Below are positions 33,525 to 45,690 of a DNA stretch of 64,000 nt, piece by piece (within the stretch, counting starts at the first letter, position 1; every line of letters starts with the position of its first letter). Made by a program: the position numbers and the translations under genes. The notes beneath the pieces were generated by a model. It searched no databases. It had not been told where the DNA came from and was given only the letters and a program-made list of their open reading frames with translations. The stretch covers positions 18,844,089 to 18,908,088 of the forward strand of contig NC_065922.1 of the NCBI RefSeq assembly GCF_024586455.1, given 5' to 3'. Source of the DNA: Bactrocera neohumeralis (taxonomy: Eukaryota > Arthropoda > Insecta > Diptera > Tephritidae).

Positions 33525-34550
33525 TACAATGGAAAAAAATTTCGAAAAAAACAATTTGTAATAAAAAATGTTGGAAAAGGCATATGGTGATTCAGTTTTA
33601 TCAAAAACACAGGTCTTCGAGTGGTACAAAGTCTTCAAAGACGGTCGACAGATCGTTTAAAACATGCCTCGTTCTGTATCACCTTCGACCTCCTGATGAA
33701 AATATTTCAAAAGAGGAGGATATGGTGCTGAAAAATCGTCAGGCAAATGTTAGAGAGATGGTAAGAGAGTTCGAGATCTCTCGAGAGTACTTTTGAAAGA
33801 TTTTTGTGTATATTTTTGGTATGAAACGCGCTCTTGCTTGACTCGGCCCGACAAAGCTGATTTTTTATCAAAAAGAGTACCGTAATCATGTCACTTTGAA
33901 CCTGCTTGATTGTGCGGATTCCGATCTCATATTCATGGAGAGCATAATAACTACCGGTGAGACATGGGTTTGTGAGTTTGACATGCAATTAAGTTAACAA
34001 TTATGGGAATGGAGATTGAAAAACGATCCGAAACCAAAAAACCACGCCAAAGTCGCTCAAAAATCAAGGTGATGCTCTAATTTTTTTCGATATTCGTGGT
34101 TTGGTACATCGTGAATTGTTCCGGAGAGACAGACGGTCAGTAAGGAGTTCTATTTAGGCATATTAAGGCGTTTGCATGAGAATATCCCTCGAAAAAGGTC
34201 GGAATTGTTGAAGAACATTTCATGGATTTAAAACGATGATAATGCAACATCGCATCGAGCCGCGATTGTGACCAAACGCAATGAATGTCATCTATCAACC
34301 ACCGTATTCTTCGAATTTGGATCGGTGTGTTTTTTCTCTTTTTCTTGTTCCCCAAACTGAAATTGCCGCTCCGTGGAACCCTTTTTCAGGCGATCGAAGA
34401 GATAAAACAAAATCTTTTTGAAGGAGCTGAAGGCCATCCCAAAAAGTGCTTATGAAAAATGTTTCGAGCACTGGAAAAATCGTTGTCATAAGTGGATTAC
34501 ATCTGATGGGGATTACTTTGAAAGCGGCAAAATAAATATTGATGAATAGT
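33525..34550 (+). mobile_element. Mariner transposon, full length but dead
   Basis: The plus frame from 33531 (MEKNFEK) runs through SSKTVDRSFKT, NVREMVREFEISRE, the DD region TTGETWVCEFDMQLS, KEFYLGILRRLHENIPRK and HRAAIVTKRNE to FEHWKNRCHKWITSDGDYFE at 34520. At least six stops or frameshifts. Confidence 0.68.
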
Positions 34551-34849
34551 TAAATATTTTGAGTTTTATTTATAATTTCTTGTCACAATGTATAACATAG
34601 AGAGATAGCAAACTTCTTAAATTATATTTCAGCATAGTCTCTAATATTAAATTTACTACATAACTTTGTTCACAAGTAAACATTTAACAAATGAGTTAAA
34701 CTCAAAAATAACGAGCGGATTTGTGGCGAATAAATAGAACTGATGTGTGATTTGATTCGAATTCGAATTCGAACCTACGAAGTTAGCTTAGGTTTGGATT
34801 ACTGAGCAGACAATTTGGATTAGACCCCAAAATAACATACACTGTTCTG

Positions 34850-35480
34850 TAAAGTCCATTATGAAGCCAGACAAAAGTTCCTGCAGTTGGATATTAACTC
34901 ACGACAAAGCGTTTTGAACCCATCATATATCTATTTGGTGCTTTCTTTCCATTACAGCTGGATGTCTAAAGGAATGAAATCTGAGCTACATATATGTTTA
35001 AGCTTTGAACTGACAAAGGCGGAACATTAGAGAATGGACTATTGATATAATCTGATCAACCTGCTTGCTTGTTAAAACTCCTCCAAGCATTGGAATATGA
35101 ACTTTGCTGAGAGCGAGAATAACTCACTAGACTGCTAGCGATTTTAGCTGAGCCCGAAGCAACGTTCAAATGAGCATTTGCCAACTGAGCTCACCTCAGG
35201 CCCAACCACCCAGCAGTGAACCGCAAGAAGCCATCAGAGTCTCCACCCGTTCCCAGTCTGCAGCTGGCGCCTGACTTGTTAAGTACGAAAACCATTCTAA
35301 TTATGAAATAATTCGATGCCACAGATAAAGGTCCCTTCACTAGTCTTTAGCGTACGGCCAGCGATCTCAAAGCCAATGTCGCCTCCTACTATCTGAGTTG
35401 ATAGTCATCACTCTGGATGAGACCTAAATATTTTCGAATAGGTTTTGTCATCATCTAATTATTAGGGATTTTTCAGATAA
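34850..35480 (-). mobile_element. LINE RNase H-region fragment, copy 1
   Basis: It shares scattered stretches with 37985-38640, e.g. GTTAAAACTCCTCCAAGCAT against GTTAGAACTCCTATAACCCC, and GTGAACCGCAAGAAGCCATC against GTGAACCACAAGAAGCCAAC. On minus it reads LVKGPLSVASNYFI, as in copy 2. It lies just 3' of the proline-rich exons. Confidence 0.45.
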
Positions 35481-35875
35481 TTTGTGACTTTTCGTAAGTC
35501 GTTTTGGACAGCCTGAGGGCGTCAAATACTTGATCAAAAATAAATAAGTAGATCTTTACAGTGTTTAACAAGATAATGCGATACAAGGCTGTATTGAAAT
35601 AAATAATGTAACGTAGTCACATAGCCTTAACTGCTTTAAATTTGTATCGAATTTGGCTGTCAACTATAAAATCCACACAACTTAACCAGCAAAACATTTT
35701 ACAGAATATGACAGTTGACAGAGACAAGGTTATATTTAAGATTAGAACGTGTAGATTTCAAAAAGTCTCCCGCTTATCATTACTGTCGCTTTAAGCTTAC
35801 ACCCTAAACTGAGCTCCTAACCATAATTAGACACATCATATATCAATGCAGACCTACATGGTTTCTTTTACTCAC

Positions 35876-36111
35876 TTGTGATGGCTGCGTAGTGTCAATA
35901 TCATTTAGCGGTATTTGCTTGTAGGCTGCATGTGACGATGACAACGATACCTTGGCCGCATCTGATGGTGCTGATGGCGATGGCGACGGCGTGTTCGATT
36001 GCCTTGAGCTAGTTGAGAACGCAGCTGAGTTGGGTGTTGTAGACACGGCGCCATCGGTTTGTGTGGGCAGAGTTGTGGCAGCCATTCTGGACGGCACCGC
36101 CACAGCGTCCA
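35876..36111 (-). CDS. Proline-rich gene exon 2
   Basis: The acceptor TTATTACTAG ends at 36112 and the exon codes 79 residues rich in Ser, Pro and Ala. The donor after SQ is GTGAGT at 35875, phase 0. Confidence 0.62.
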
Positions 36112-37201
36112 CTAGTAATAATTAAACGGCGTTAAATAGTTGAACATAAAATTTTATGGCACGCATTAACTCACCTGGTGGCTTCGGCGGCAACTCGGGT
36201 GGCGTCTCGACGTTATTGCGGAATATGGCGCTATTCTCCGGTATATTCTGATACTTGGGTTGACTCTTTGGCGGCGGTGTGGGGGCTGTTGTCACGATTT
36301 GTACTTTTGGATATTGATTGTCGATGAGTAGGCGTGGCGCGGCGGCGGCTCTTTGCTGCAGCGGCCGAGATTCATTAGCACTGTACGTGTTGTTGTGTGG
36401 ATGATCTTGAGCGTAACCGTTTAAGCCGAAAAATTTCGATTTAGCATCATTTAATGCGGCTTTCACCGCAGCTATACTCTGACTGGCTTCGTATAGTTCC
36501 GATTGCGAGTGTTGACTAAGCGGCCGCTGTGCCGGACTTGCATTCCTAGGCGCTGCCACCGTAGACGCCGCTGTCGTTGTTGACATGGCTGCTGGCGTTG
36601 CTGTGGCAATAGCTTTGATTGGCGCTGGAGCGGCAGCTAGTGCAGAAGCGGGCGCCGGAGTCGGGGCTGGCAATGTAATCGACGCGTTCGCTTGTATTAA
36701 CCGCTGATTACTGCTGTTAGTGTAGTTGTTAGTGCTGTTGTTGCTATTCTGTGTTGGCAGCGTTGTGTTCGTTGCAAAATTTTGTGTTGTTGCTGTTGTT
36801 GTTGGTGCTTGGTCAGTGAAGTTTGACGCCACCGGTAGTGCGGCCGACTGCTGCACGTATTGCTGAGTCAAGCGCGGAAGCGTTTGTTGTTGTTGTTGCT
36901 GCTGCCGTTGGTGTGGTTGTTGTGACTGCTGATTTGTTAGTTGTTGGTTGTTGTCATTAAACTTGAATGCAATATCGGCGTAAATGGGTGAGCTAGTTGC
37001 TCTATTCGCTGCGGTGGTTCCGCCCGTTGTTGTTGCTGCTGCTGCTGCTGTTGCTCTGCGTGTTGGCAATGGCGATGCGGCTGGTGACGGCACTGTGTTG
37101 TTGCCTCTCTTCACGGCTTTCGGTGTGCTTGTGTGTATGCTGTTCGGCGTCGTTTTCAAATTGTCGTAGACACTCACCGGCCTGTCGTCATACACTTCCA
37201 T
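35876..37201 (-). CDS. Proline- and Gln-rich adaptor-like protein, 5' part (two exons, 3' end not closed)
   Basis: Exons on minus are 37201-36175 and 36111-35876. The donor GTGAGT at 36174 and the acceptor ATTACTAG join in phase through a Val codon, giving 421 codons. Features: tyrosine motifs VYDN and SPIYADI, a Gln run at residues 100-106, Asn/Thr-rich and Ala/Pro-rich tracts, ETPPELPPKPP at the end of exon 1 as an SH3 ligand, and KQIPLNDID in exon 2. No folded domain is visible. Exon 2 ends at a GTGAGT donor in phase 0, so the protein must continue to lower coordinates; reading through instead adds 12 residues and stops at 35843. The frame is also open upstream of the ATG for about 19 codons. 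I do not recognise the family; it looks like a cytosolic signalling scaffold. Confidence 0.65.
36175..37201 (-). CDS. Proline-rich gene exon 1
   Basis: 342 codons plus one base, from ATG 37201 to GTGAGT. Low-complexity tracts coincide with CAG/CAA and GCN codon runs (minus strand, about 36880-36915 and 37025-37060), which will be length-polymorphic. Confidence 0.65.
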
Positions 37202-37984
37202 AATGTCGCGACTGTATCGACTCGTATCGGCCCGTTTTGTCAGTTTCTCATTAAACTCCGTATATTATTTGTCTCTTCTTCTTCTCTCAGCTATTAATTC
37301 ATATGTGTGTGCCTGTGTGAGTGTTGGTGTTCAGGTATGAATTTTATATGTAAGCTACTAATTAACTCAGCTCATTACCGCGCACTGAGCTATGAAGCCC
37401 AAAGCAATTGTCCGTACATATGTTTTTCACTCCAGTTGTATGTGTTTGTGTTGGTGTGTGTGTGTTAACACTGAAATGGGAAATAACTCAAAGCTATTAA
37501 ACTGATTATATTTTTTAGCGCAATATGAATTATAGCAAATATTAAAATTGGTTTGTGAAAAGCACCGTAACATGAGGTCTCCAGCACGCTTCCACATTCA
37601 TACTAAGCGGTATATAAAGTAGTAAATATATATATTTTTTTATCGACAAATTATTTGACTTAATGGCATGAGCCCAAATTATTTACGCCTCGATTGTGTA
37701 ATTATAATTTATTAAACCATATAACTGTGACAAAATGTCAACATTAGGGTGTTCCTTCTTATAGAAAACATACATTAGGGTGGTTCTCAGAAAAAGTTAT
37801 AATCCATTAAAATGTTCATGGAACAGTTAGATTTGCTGAACTTCTAATTTTCTATAATTGTTTAGATTGGGTGAGGTTAGTTGGTTGATCCCTCAGCATG
37901 GCATGGGATCACACTTAGATTGTTTTGTGAATCCAGACGAAAAAAAAATCTGTGGTTGAATATCAGCTATCGGCTAAATTTCCT

Positions 37985-38640
37985 GAATCTATCGTAAATC
38001 TGCTCAGGTGCATTATTTCTATTTCACTTTTACATATGTATGTCTAAAAGTATGACATCCGAAATTATTTACCTTGATCTAGCGAAAGCGGGATATTCGA
38101 GAAGGAACTGTGGAGATGAATCTATCCCATCGTCTCTAAAACCGCTGATACAGCTGGCATCGGGCAAGATTTAAAATCTCAATCGGACGATGACCAGTTA
38201 GAACTCCTATAACCCCTGAAAGGTGAATTTTGCTGAAGGCCAAAAGCACACTACACCTACTTTACTATTTAACCTGGGTCAGAAGGGTCCTGCGACTGCA
38301 TAGCTGCTGATAGTTGATCAACACTTGCTGAGCTTAGACCCAACAGTTCACTAGTGAACCACAAGAAGCCAACGGAGCTCTTATCCGTTGCCATTCCGCA
38401 GTTATTGTGACACAAGTACCTGACTTAGTAAGTTCAATAGCCTTACTGAAATACGAGGCAACCAAACCAGTGTAATCATATAATGAATCGATGCTATTGA
38501 TAAGGAGTCTGAACTTTTCTTCACTAGTTTTGAGCGCACTGTCTGCGAACTCCAGGCTAATATTTCTTCCATACTATCGAAATGGATAGTCATTACATAC
38601 AGCGCTACGGAGCAGTAGATGTACAGCTACCTCTATGGCA
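37985..38640 (-). mobile_element. LINE RNase H-region fragment, copy 2
   Basis: On minus, 38593-38402 reads SKLVKKSSDSLS ... ITLVWLPRISV, matching the end of the RNase H domain of Jockey/LOA-type LINEs (typically LVWVPGHSG). Same orientation and family as 34850-35480; together they bracket the proline-rich exons. Confidence 0.5.
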
Positions 38641-38779
38641 GACATATCCTATAACTGCAGCTGATGGATAGTTCGCGACTATGAATTCCAATATGTAATT
38701 GTTTTAGAATGTATAGATTAGGCATGATATGTCATCTGATCAACTATGAGTCGGACTGCTCTTTTACACTGACGAAATT

Positions 38780-39350
38780 GAACTATCGAAAAAGTTAAAG
38801 AATCAGTGTTTGAAAATCTTTGTGTTTCGTTTCATCTCTGATGAATCGACTCAACCCAGTTTAGTTAAAGTTTTGGGTATACCAAAACTAGACCTGGACC
38901 AAAATACCTATATCTTGAGCAAAAACGACGTTGAGTAGATATCAAAATATAGCTGCGTGACAACGTACTTGAGAACCCTACAAATAAATGTATAATTACT
39001 GGTGATGAGATGAGAGTTTGTGAATATGACATCGAATCCTATCCTATCCTATTTAACGAATAGTGCTCCGAAACCGAGACCAACCGAAAAAAACACGACA
39101 AAGTTGATCAAGCATCACCGTAATGCTATTGGTTTTTCCACACGATCACACGGTCAATGAGGAATATTGCTTTAATTGCTCGTTTTGAGGTGTCTACGTG
39201 AAGCAATTCGTCAAAAATCACCGGATTTACATATGGCAGCGTTGCATTTTTTACAACGATATTGCGCTGTTCTTTTTTAGCATGCTTGTGACTAAATTTT
39301 TAGACAAACACGAAACAAGTGTCTTCGCTCTTCTACGAGATTACGTATTA
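38780..39350 (+). mobile_element. Mariner fragment (central part)
   Basis: On plus: GDEMRVCEYDIES (catalytic GDETWVYxYD), KKHDKVDQASP, RCLREAIRQKSPDL and SMLVTKFLDKHETSV. N- and C-termini are missing, with stops and shifts. Confidence 0.6.
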
Positions 39351-39522
39351 CTTTTTTCCGGGTCAAATTTGATCAGATGCTTATCCTACTACATTTTAGA
39401 AGCATAGAGCTTAGATTTCAAACTCTTCTACGAGATTACGTGTTACTTTTTTGTCAGTCCGGGTCAAATTTGATCAGATGCTCATCCTACTACATTTTAG
39501 AAGCATAGAGCTTAGATTTCAA
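39328..39522 (+). repeat. Tandem duplication of ~95-100 bp
   Basis: 39328-39422 and 39423-39522 both run from CTCTTCTACGAGATTACGT to AGCTTAGATTTCAAA. They differ by two or three substitutions and a 5-6-nt indel (GTCAGT). It lies at the broken 3' edge of the mariner at 38.8-39.35 kb. Confidence 0.85.
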
Positions 39523-39769
39523 ACAAAATACGGAAAACGAGTGAAATTGTATGTATTTAAGATTTATTAAATGGTTTGAAATTTCAGTCATTCACTTCAT
39601 TTTAACTGAGTTTTTTACCAACTATTAAGAAGTATTTTCTTTCTATAAACCCCTTTTACTACTATGTGGTTAATTCAACCCCTGCCCCTGATGATGTCCG
39701 AAAAATGCAGTGACATACTACCATGAACCAAAAATGCGAAGACTTTGTTCATAATTTTAAAATTCTTCA

Positions 39770-39890
39770 TTTATTCTTCAAAATCTATGTCGTCCTCCTA
39801 AAAGTAATCTCCCTTGGCTCTTATACACTTGTGCCAACGTTTTTTCCAATCCTCGAAACAGTTGTTAAAGTCAATTTCCGGGTTCCGGTT
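39770..39890 (-). mobile_element. Mariner C-terminal scrap
   Basis: On minus: NNCFEDWKKRWHKCIRAKGD, then YF and a broken EDDIDFEE end. This is the typical mariner C-terminus. Confidence 0.6.
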
Positions 39891-41009
39891 TAGAACTCTG
39901 AATGGCTGATAAAATTAACATCAAAATCTTTAATATTTGGTTGATTCCATTTGGATTTATTTGTCAAAACTTCTGGTTCAAAGAGTCAACATGTCGTATG
40001 AGTAATCAAAGGTCAATAAAGAAACATATTTTTAATTCAAATATGTATATACACGATATGAAATAAGAATCCAAAATTCAATGCTTTAAGTTGCAGAGAG
40101 CGTTTTCAAAGTTTTTGAAGACTATACTGAACTTTAAAAAAAAATTCTCCATTAAAATTTCAGAATTGGCACAAACTTTAATTTACTCATATACATATTT
40201 TTGGTTCATTTGGTGGAATGTTAATAAAATTATATGTAAATTTTCCTGACACACATTCCAACATCAACAAATAATTGAAACAGTCTAAATTTGTATGCGA
40301 GAAAGTATTTATGATTTCGAATTTCAAAAATTTCAATTAATTATTTGGAACACACAAAATGTTTCCAGCATGTTGCACACAAAAATTACAAGTGAACGTG
40401 CACACAAACACATGTACTATGTAGAATATTATACGACTATGTATGTATATCGCCCCCATGTAATACGTGCCAGAAATGTTCCAGATCCAGTTTGTCGAAA
40501 AACGAACTTGATTTTTATTAAAAAATCAGCTTACACCAACAAAGCCAATAATTTATATGATTTTTAATTAATTCCGGCGGAAAGCTGTAGCAGCAAAAAA
40601 AAGTATATTTTTTACATAAACAAATTATATATTTGTGGCTTGCGCCTTTGTCAATACCATTACACCCAACAAAGACTGCATCAGGCCGACAGATTGGCGC
40701 GCGTTTCTTTCGCTGCCAACGAATTTGTAAACATTATCTAATTGTTTACCACAGAATCACAGAATCTATGATAGCGCCAAACGAAGGCACTCAATGTGTA
40801 AATACATACGTACATATATACCTATAAGGTGTATAAGTATATATAGACATATTGTATGGCGATGTAAGTGAATGCCCATTCACTTGTGGTTATGAAATGA
40901 CCCTGTAGAGATTGAGAGGTGTAAAGGAAGTAGTTGTTGCTGGAAAATGGACATATTGTTTTACATTTTTTCCGATACTTTTCCCAAAGTAAATTTTCTG
41001 TAAAAAGAA

Positions 41010-42310
41010 GGTTCGTTGAAAAAGAGGTTCAGTGAAAGAGAAATAACAGGTCAATCGGGCCAGTCTGATAGAAAAAATAAGTACGATTTTTAGTTAGACC
41101 TAACCTTCAAAAGGCGCGTGTATAAATTTGACAGCTGTCGGATCATTACTTTGTGAATTATATCATTTTGAGTGAAGCAACTTTCGTTCTTGTGAATAAA
41201 TGAATGAAAGAGAATTTCGCGAGTTGATAAAGCATTGCTTTTTGAATGGAAAAAAGACAGTGAAGTAAAAACTCAACTTGATGACGAATCTCCTGGCATT
41301 TCCCCATGAAAATCAATCTTCAAAGATTGGTATGCTAAGTTTAGATGTGATGAAATGAGCACCAAAGATGGTAATTCAGTGGATGCCTAAAAGAGGTTGT
41401 TACCGATGAAAACATCAGAAAAGTCCACAATATAATTTTGGATGACCGTAAAGTGAAGTTGTTCGAGACAGCAGGCACTACAAAGATATCAACTGAACAT
41501 AAGATATATATGTTCATTCACCAATATTTGGTTATGAGGAAGCTCCTCCGTATAAAATGGGTGTCGCGTGAGCTCACTTTTGACTAAAAACAAGAAAAAG
41601 TTGATGATTCGGACCAATGTTTGGAGATGTTAAAGAATAATCAATCCGAGGCTTCGCATCGATGTGTGACAATGGATAAAACGTGACTCCATCATTTCAC
41701 TCCGAAGTTCAATCGATAGTCAGACGAGTGGACTGTACACGACGAACCCTCTCGAAAGCGTGGAAAAACGCAACAGTCGGTTGAATAGGTTATGGCGTCT
41801 GTATTTTGGGATACGCATAGAATGATTTTTATTATCTATCTTGAAGATGAAAGGAGAGTATAGCGTTATTAGACCGTTTCCAGAAGGAAATCGTTGAAAA
41901 AGGAAGGAACATTTGAAGAAAAAGAAAGTGATGTTTTATCAAGACAATTCACCGTGTTAAAAGCAGTTAAAGCCATGGTAAGTCCATGAATTGGGTTCCG
42001 CGTTGTCTCCGCATCCAACGTATTCTCCAGATCTGGCTCCCAGCGACTATTTCCTGTTCTCAGATCTCAAAAGAATGCTCGCTGGAAAGAAATTTTCGTC
42101 GATTGAAAAGGGAATCATCGAAACTGACACCTATTTCGAAACAGAAGAGCAATCATACTACAAAAATGGTATCGAAAAGTTGAAGGGTTGCTGTAATCAA
42201 CACAATAGCTCAAGAGGGGTATATTATGAATCATCTTCATTGTTTATAAATCCAGAAAACAAAAACGCTCTAGTAAAAGGGAAGTACGACGTTTAACCGT
42301 AAAAAAATGA
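41010..42310 (+). mobile_element. Mariner (irritans-like), full length, dead
   Basis: From 41201: NEREFRELIKHCFLNGKKTV, then KVVRDSRHYK, PSFHSEVQSIVRRV, and a C-terminus at 41985-42296 with LAPSDYFLFSDLKRMLAGKK and YYKNGIEKLKGCCNQ. Many stops. The C-terminal 100 codons are still open. Confidence 0.7.
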
Positions 42311-44110
42311 ACAAAGTGGTAGATATTTTTTTTAACTCAAAGACCCTGCCTTTGTTACAAAAACTCGCTTAAGATCGCTTGTAATATTGCTTGTCAAAAT
42401 AACTGTAAAATTTTTTACGCCTCGCTGTTCCTACAGGCCACTTGGCGAACGCACCGAAAAGTGGCAAACAAATGTTGTTGTTTATTGTGCTAAAATTAAG
42501 TGGCACAAAACTGTTGCCATTTGTAAGCTCAGAAAAAAGAACGATAATGCTAAATGCTGAAAATTAGAGGAAAATGTAAATAGAAATTTATCTTTAGCGC
42601 TGTTTGAGTAGAAATGCGCATTCAAGCGGCTAGCTAGAGGCTGCTCACCAGTGTGAATGCTTTCGAATGAACTTGCTGACCTTAAAGCCTTTTTATATAC
42701 TTATTTCAATATTTGATTTGAGTGCGTGAATCACACTTGAGAATTATTTTAAGCGTACGCCGATATAGAAAATCACCTTAAAGTGCGATAATTGGTCACA
42801 CGACTTTAATTACTTTTATTTATTCAATTTTAACATTTTTTTTTGCGAACTTTTTTTTGTTGTTATGCAAGCAGATAATAAGCGAGAATGCTTAATGATC
42901 GATTGTGATTGATTTTTTTCACTGAATTTCAAATAGACACGTGCTTGTAGCCAAAGCGTAGGCAAGTGGGCTCAGATATTGGAGTCCGTGGGTTGAAATT
43001 CCTTTCATGCTGCTCAAATATACTTAGTATATTAGATACATTCTTTACATATTAGTTAGTCACGAAATAGACAAACAAGCCTATCAATAAATTATTTCCT
43101 TTTAGTAATGACATTGAAAATATTTTTTTAGAACTTTATTCGGGATTAACGAAAATAATTTAACATTAAGGTTACCCATTTGTCTCCTGCAGTTTTTCAG
43201 CCAAAAATATTTAGTTTCGTTGCAAGACTAGAAAGTTCCAATACATTTTTTCATTACACTGAAAAATTATATAAATACTTCCTATATATAAAATATATAT
43301 CCACAAAATTAAAAAAATTTTCTACCAAGAACACCCTAATGTAGGCTCATATATATATTGAAGAACATTCAGGAAATTTATTTTGTTTATGCTCGCCATG
43401 AATGCCTCTGTTTTTGAACTTGGGCCTTGAATTTACGTCTGTCTGGCGGCCGCCAATGTGCTTGGTGAAAGTTATGCTGTCTGCAAGCTATTCTTTTCAA
43501 CGTTTTACAAAAATATTTTAATTACAAATACCATTTGTTTGTTTGAACAGATGGCCAGAGATTAGTGTTTTTTTAAATGTATACAAAAATAATAATAATA
43601 TCCCAAGCATTATGTGCTGCACGCTCTAATTCAATAAATTTATTTCGACTTTCTGAAAAATGTGCTTATGAGTTTAAAAAAGTCTCATTCTACAAAATAT
43701 TAGAAAGAAAGAAGAGCATTCTCCTGTTAGAAGAGATATAGTATTTCAGTTAGATATAGGTAGTTGCGATCACGTTACGTTTGAGCATATTGCGAGGTAT
43801 GTATGAACCTTGAGGACAGTCAAAGCTGATTTATAGATCAAAACAGAGAGCGGCAGAGACAGATGCTTACACATAATATTGTTCTTTATTATATGTATAT
43901 TATGGGGTAAAGCTTTTATAAAATTAGAGAACAATTGGTTATACATTCAAAAGTAACATACGAAAATTTTGAAACGATATCTCAAATAGTTTTTGAGTTA
44001 CAGCCTTCAAAAGTAAACCCGATCGCTCCAATCAGTTCCATCAAGTTATTTTAAGCGTCGTTTTTCTAAAAAGAATTTTTAAAATTAACTTGAGTAGTTA
44101 ATATTACCAA
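42311..44110. other. Intergenic, no gene seen
   Basis: AT-rich. A degraded tRNA-like A-box/B-box pair at 42950-43002 (see findings). Confidence 0.5.
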
Positions 44111-44111
44111 G

Positions 44112-45285
44112 GAAGTCTATAGAGGTACTCCGCAAGGTATAGTGCTCTTCTATAGACAGTAGTGGTATATAAAATGCTAGAGAACTTGGACGGCAAAGTC
44201 CCTAAAATAGAGGCATATGCGGACAACATTACCATCTTAGTAATGGGTAGGTGTCTTCATACAATTAGCAGTATTATGATCACCACCCTCAATACAGTCC
44301 AGAATTGGGTACTGCAATCGGGTCTGGGGTTGAAATCGAAGAAAACGGATCTGCTTGTATAGCTTGTGTTTCTCTATGGCTGCTACCTTCTATAAATGGG
44401 CCACAATTCTCTCTCAAGGACCGCTCCAAGTACCCTGGGGTAGTCTTGTTGTGGAAGCACAACGTTGAAGACAGATTGAGAAAAGCTGGCAATGCTTTAC
44501 ATGCGTGTAAGTAGATACTCGGCAACACCAGGGGGCTCTCTCTCTCTCATGCACTGGTGCTACATAGCTATTATTAGGATACTCTACGATGCAGTAGTAT
44601 GGCGGACAATCGTATTGAAATACACCAACGAAAGCCAATGGAAAGAGTTCAGAGGTTCGCTGCGCTGTACATAACGGGAGCTTTAAGAACAACTTTAACT
44701 GCGGCTCTTGAACTCGTACTAAACTTGCCACCTATAGAGCTCTTTGCTGAAAACTTCGCAGGCCACAAAAGCATCGAGGGGAATGAAATAGTGGACGAGA
44801 TTTCCAAGAATGGTATACGACCAACATCCGAAAATGTGATCAACATTGGGAAACTCATGCAATGTCTGTACGACAATGTCTACGGAACCACGCTGCAACG
44901 AGCTACCAGGGTGCAAAACTGTAAAAGTCATGTGAAAAACGGAAAATTTTAAGTACACAAAATTCCTATTGGCACCCGATAGAAATGACTGTAGGAACAT
45001 GATCGGAATACTAACTGGTTACTGCCTGGTGGCAACACACACCCGCAGAATGAGGCTGATAGATCGAGAAGACTGCAGGAAACGTCTAGACCACGGCACC
45101 AGGGAAACGATGGAGCATCTCTTGTGCACTTGGCCCGCATAGGCAAGACTACGCCGTGAGCATCTGGGGTCCTCACGGTATGACACACTGGAGGACTTAT
45201 CAATAGTGGTGCCACAGAGTCTGTTAAAATTCACGTCAAGCGCAGGCAACCTAAAGAATGACTAAAAGGGGCAGTGGGAACGGAT
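44112..45285 (+). mobile_element. Jockey/LOA-like LINE 3' half, relative of the 6.4-kb copy in opposite orientation
   Basis: On plus: VYRGTPQGIVL, ENLDGKVPKIEAYADNITIL (RT box YADN, normally YADD), LPSINGPQFSLKDRSKYPGV, ERVQRFAALYITGALRTTLT, then an RNase H scrap (HKSIEGNEIVDEISKNGI) and RETMEHLLCT. Frameshifts throughout. Confidence 0.72.
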
Positions 45286-45549
45286 TTAACATAGCACAGT
45301 GAATTAAAAATAGTGGCGGCGTTGGCAAGAACTGTCATTGGAATAGCCAGAGCAAAGCAGGAAATGTATTCATTTAACTCCGGTTGGAGTGTAAGATCAA
45401 TATTGGTTTCAGTAATTTGGGACTAGCTCAGGTTTCCTAGTTCGTTAGTAAGGCTGCTAACTTAGCCTTCGAACCTGCCATGAAAATATACATTTTTTTT
45501 AACGCGAATCAGACCCTGTTGTCGCTGTTTTAAAGCAGAAAAAAATCCT

Positions 45550-45690
45550 GATGTAATTTGGAGATATAGTGCCGGGTTGACGGTCTTTGGACGGCTTAAA
45601 ATCCGGTCCGTTCCGGTTGCTAAGGCCCAACTGACTCGGGAACGGCAAGCCAGACACCTGCTGTAGCTGCCTCTGTCATGTGAACAAACG
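45550..45690. repeat. Dispersed repeat, copy 1
   Basis: Shares GTTGACGGTCTTTGGACGG and AAAATCCGGTCCGTTCCGGT with 48020-48120 (GTTGACAGTTCTTGGACGG, AAAATCCGGGTCCGTTCCGA). Class unknown; possibly a LINE or transposon untranslated region. Confidence 0.5.

Noticed and set aside
40295..40567. 90-codon open frame on plus
   Set aside because: No family resemblance, no promoter or splice signals, and AT-rich codon use like its flanks.
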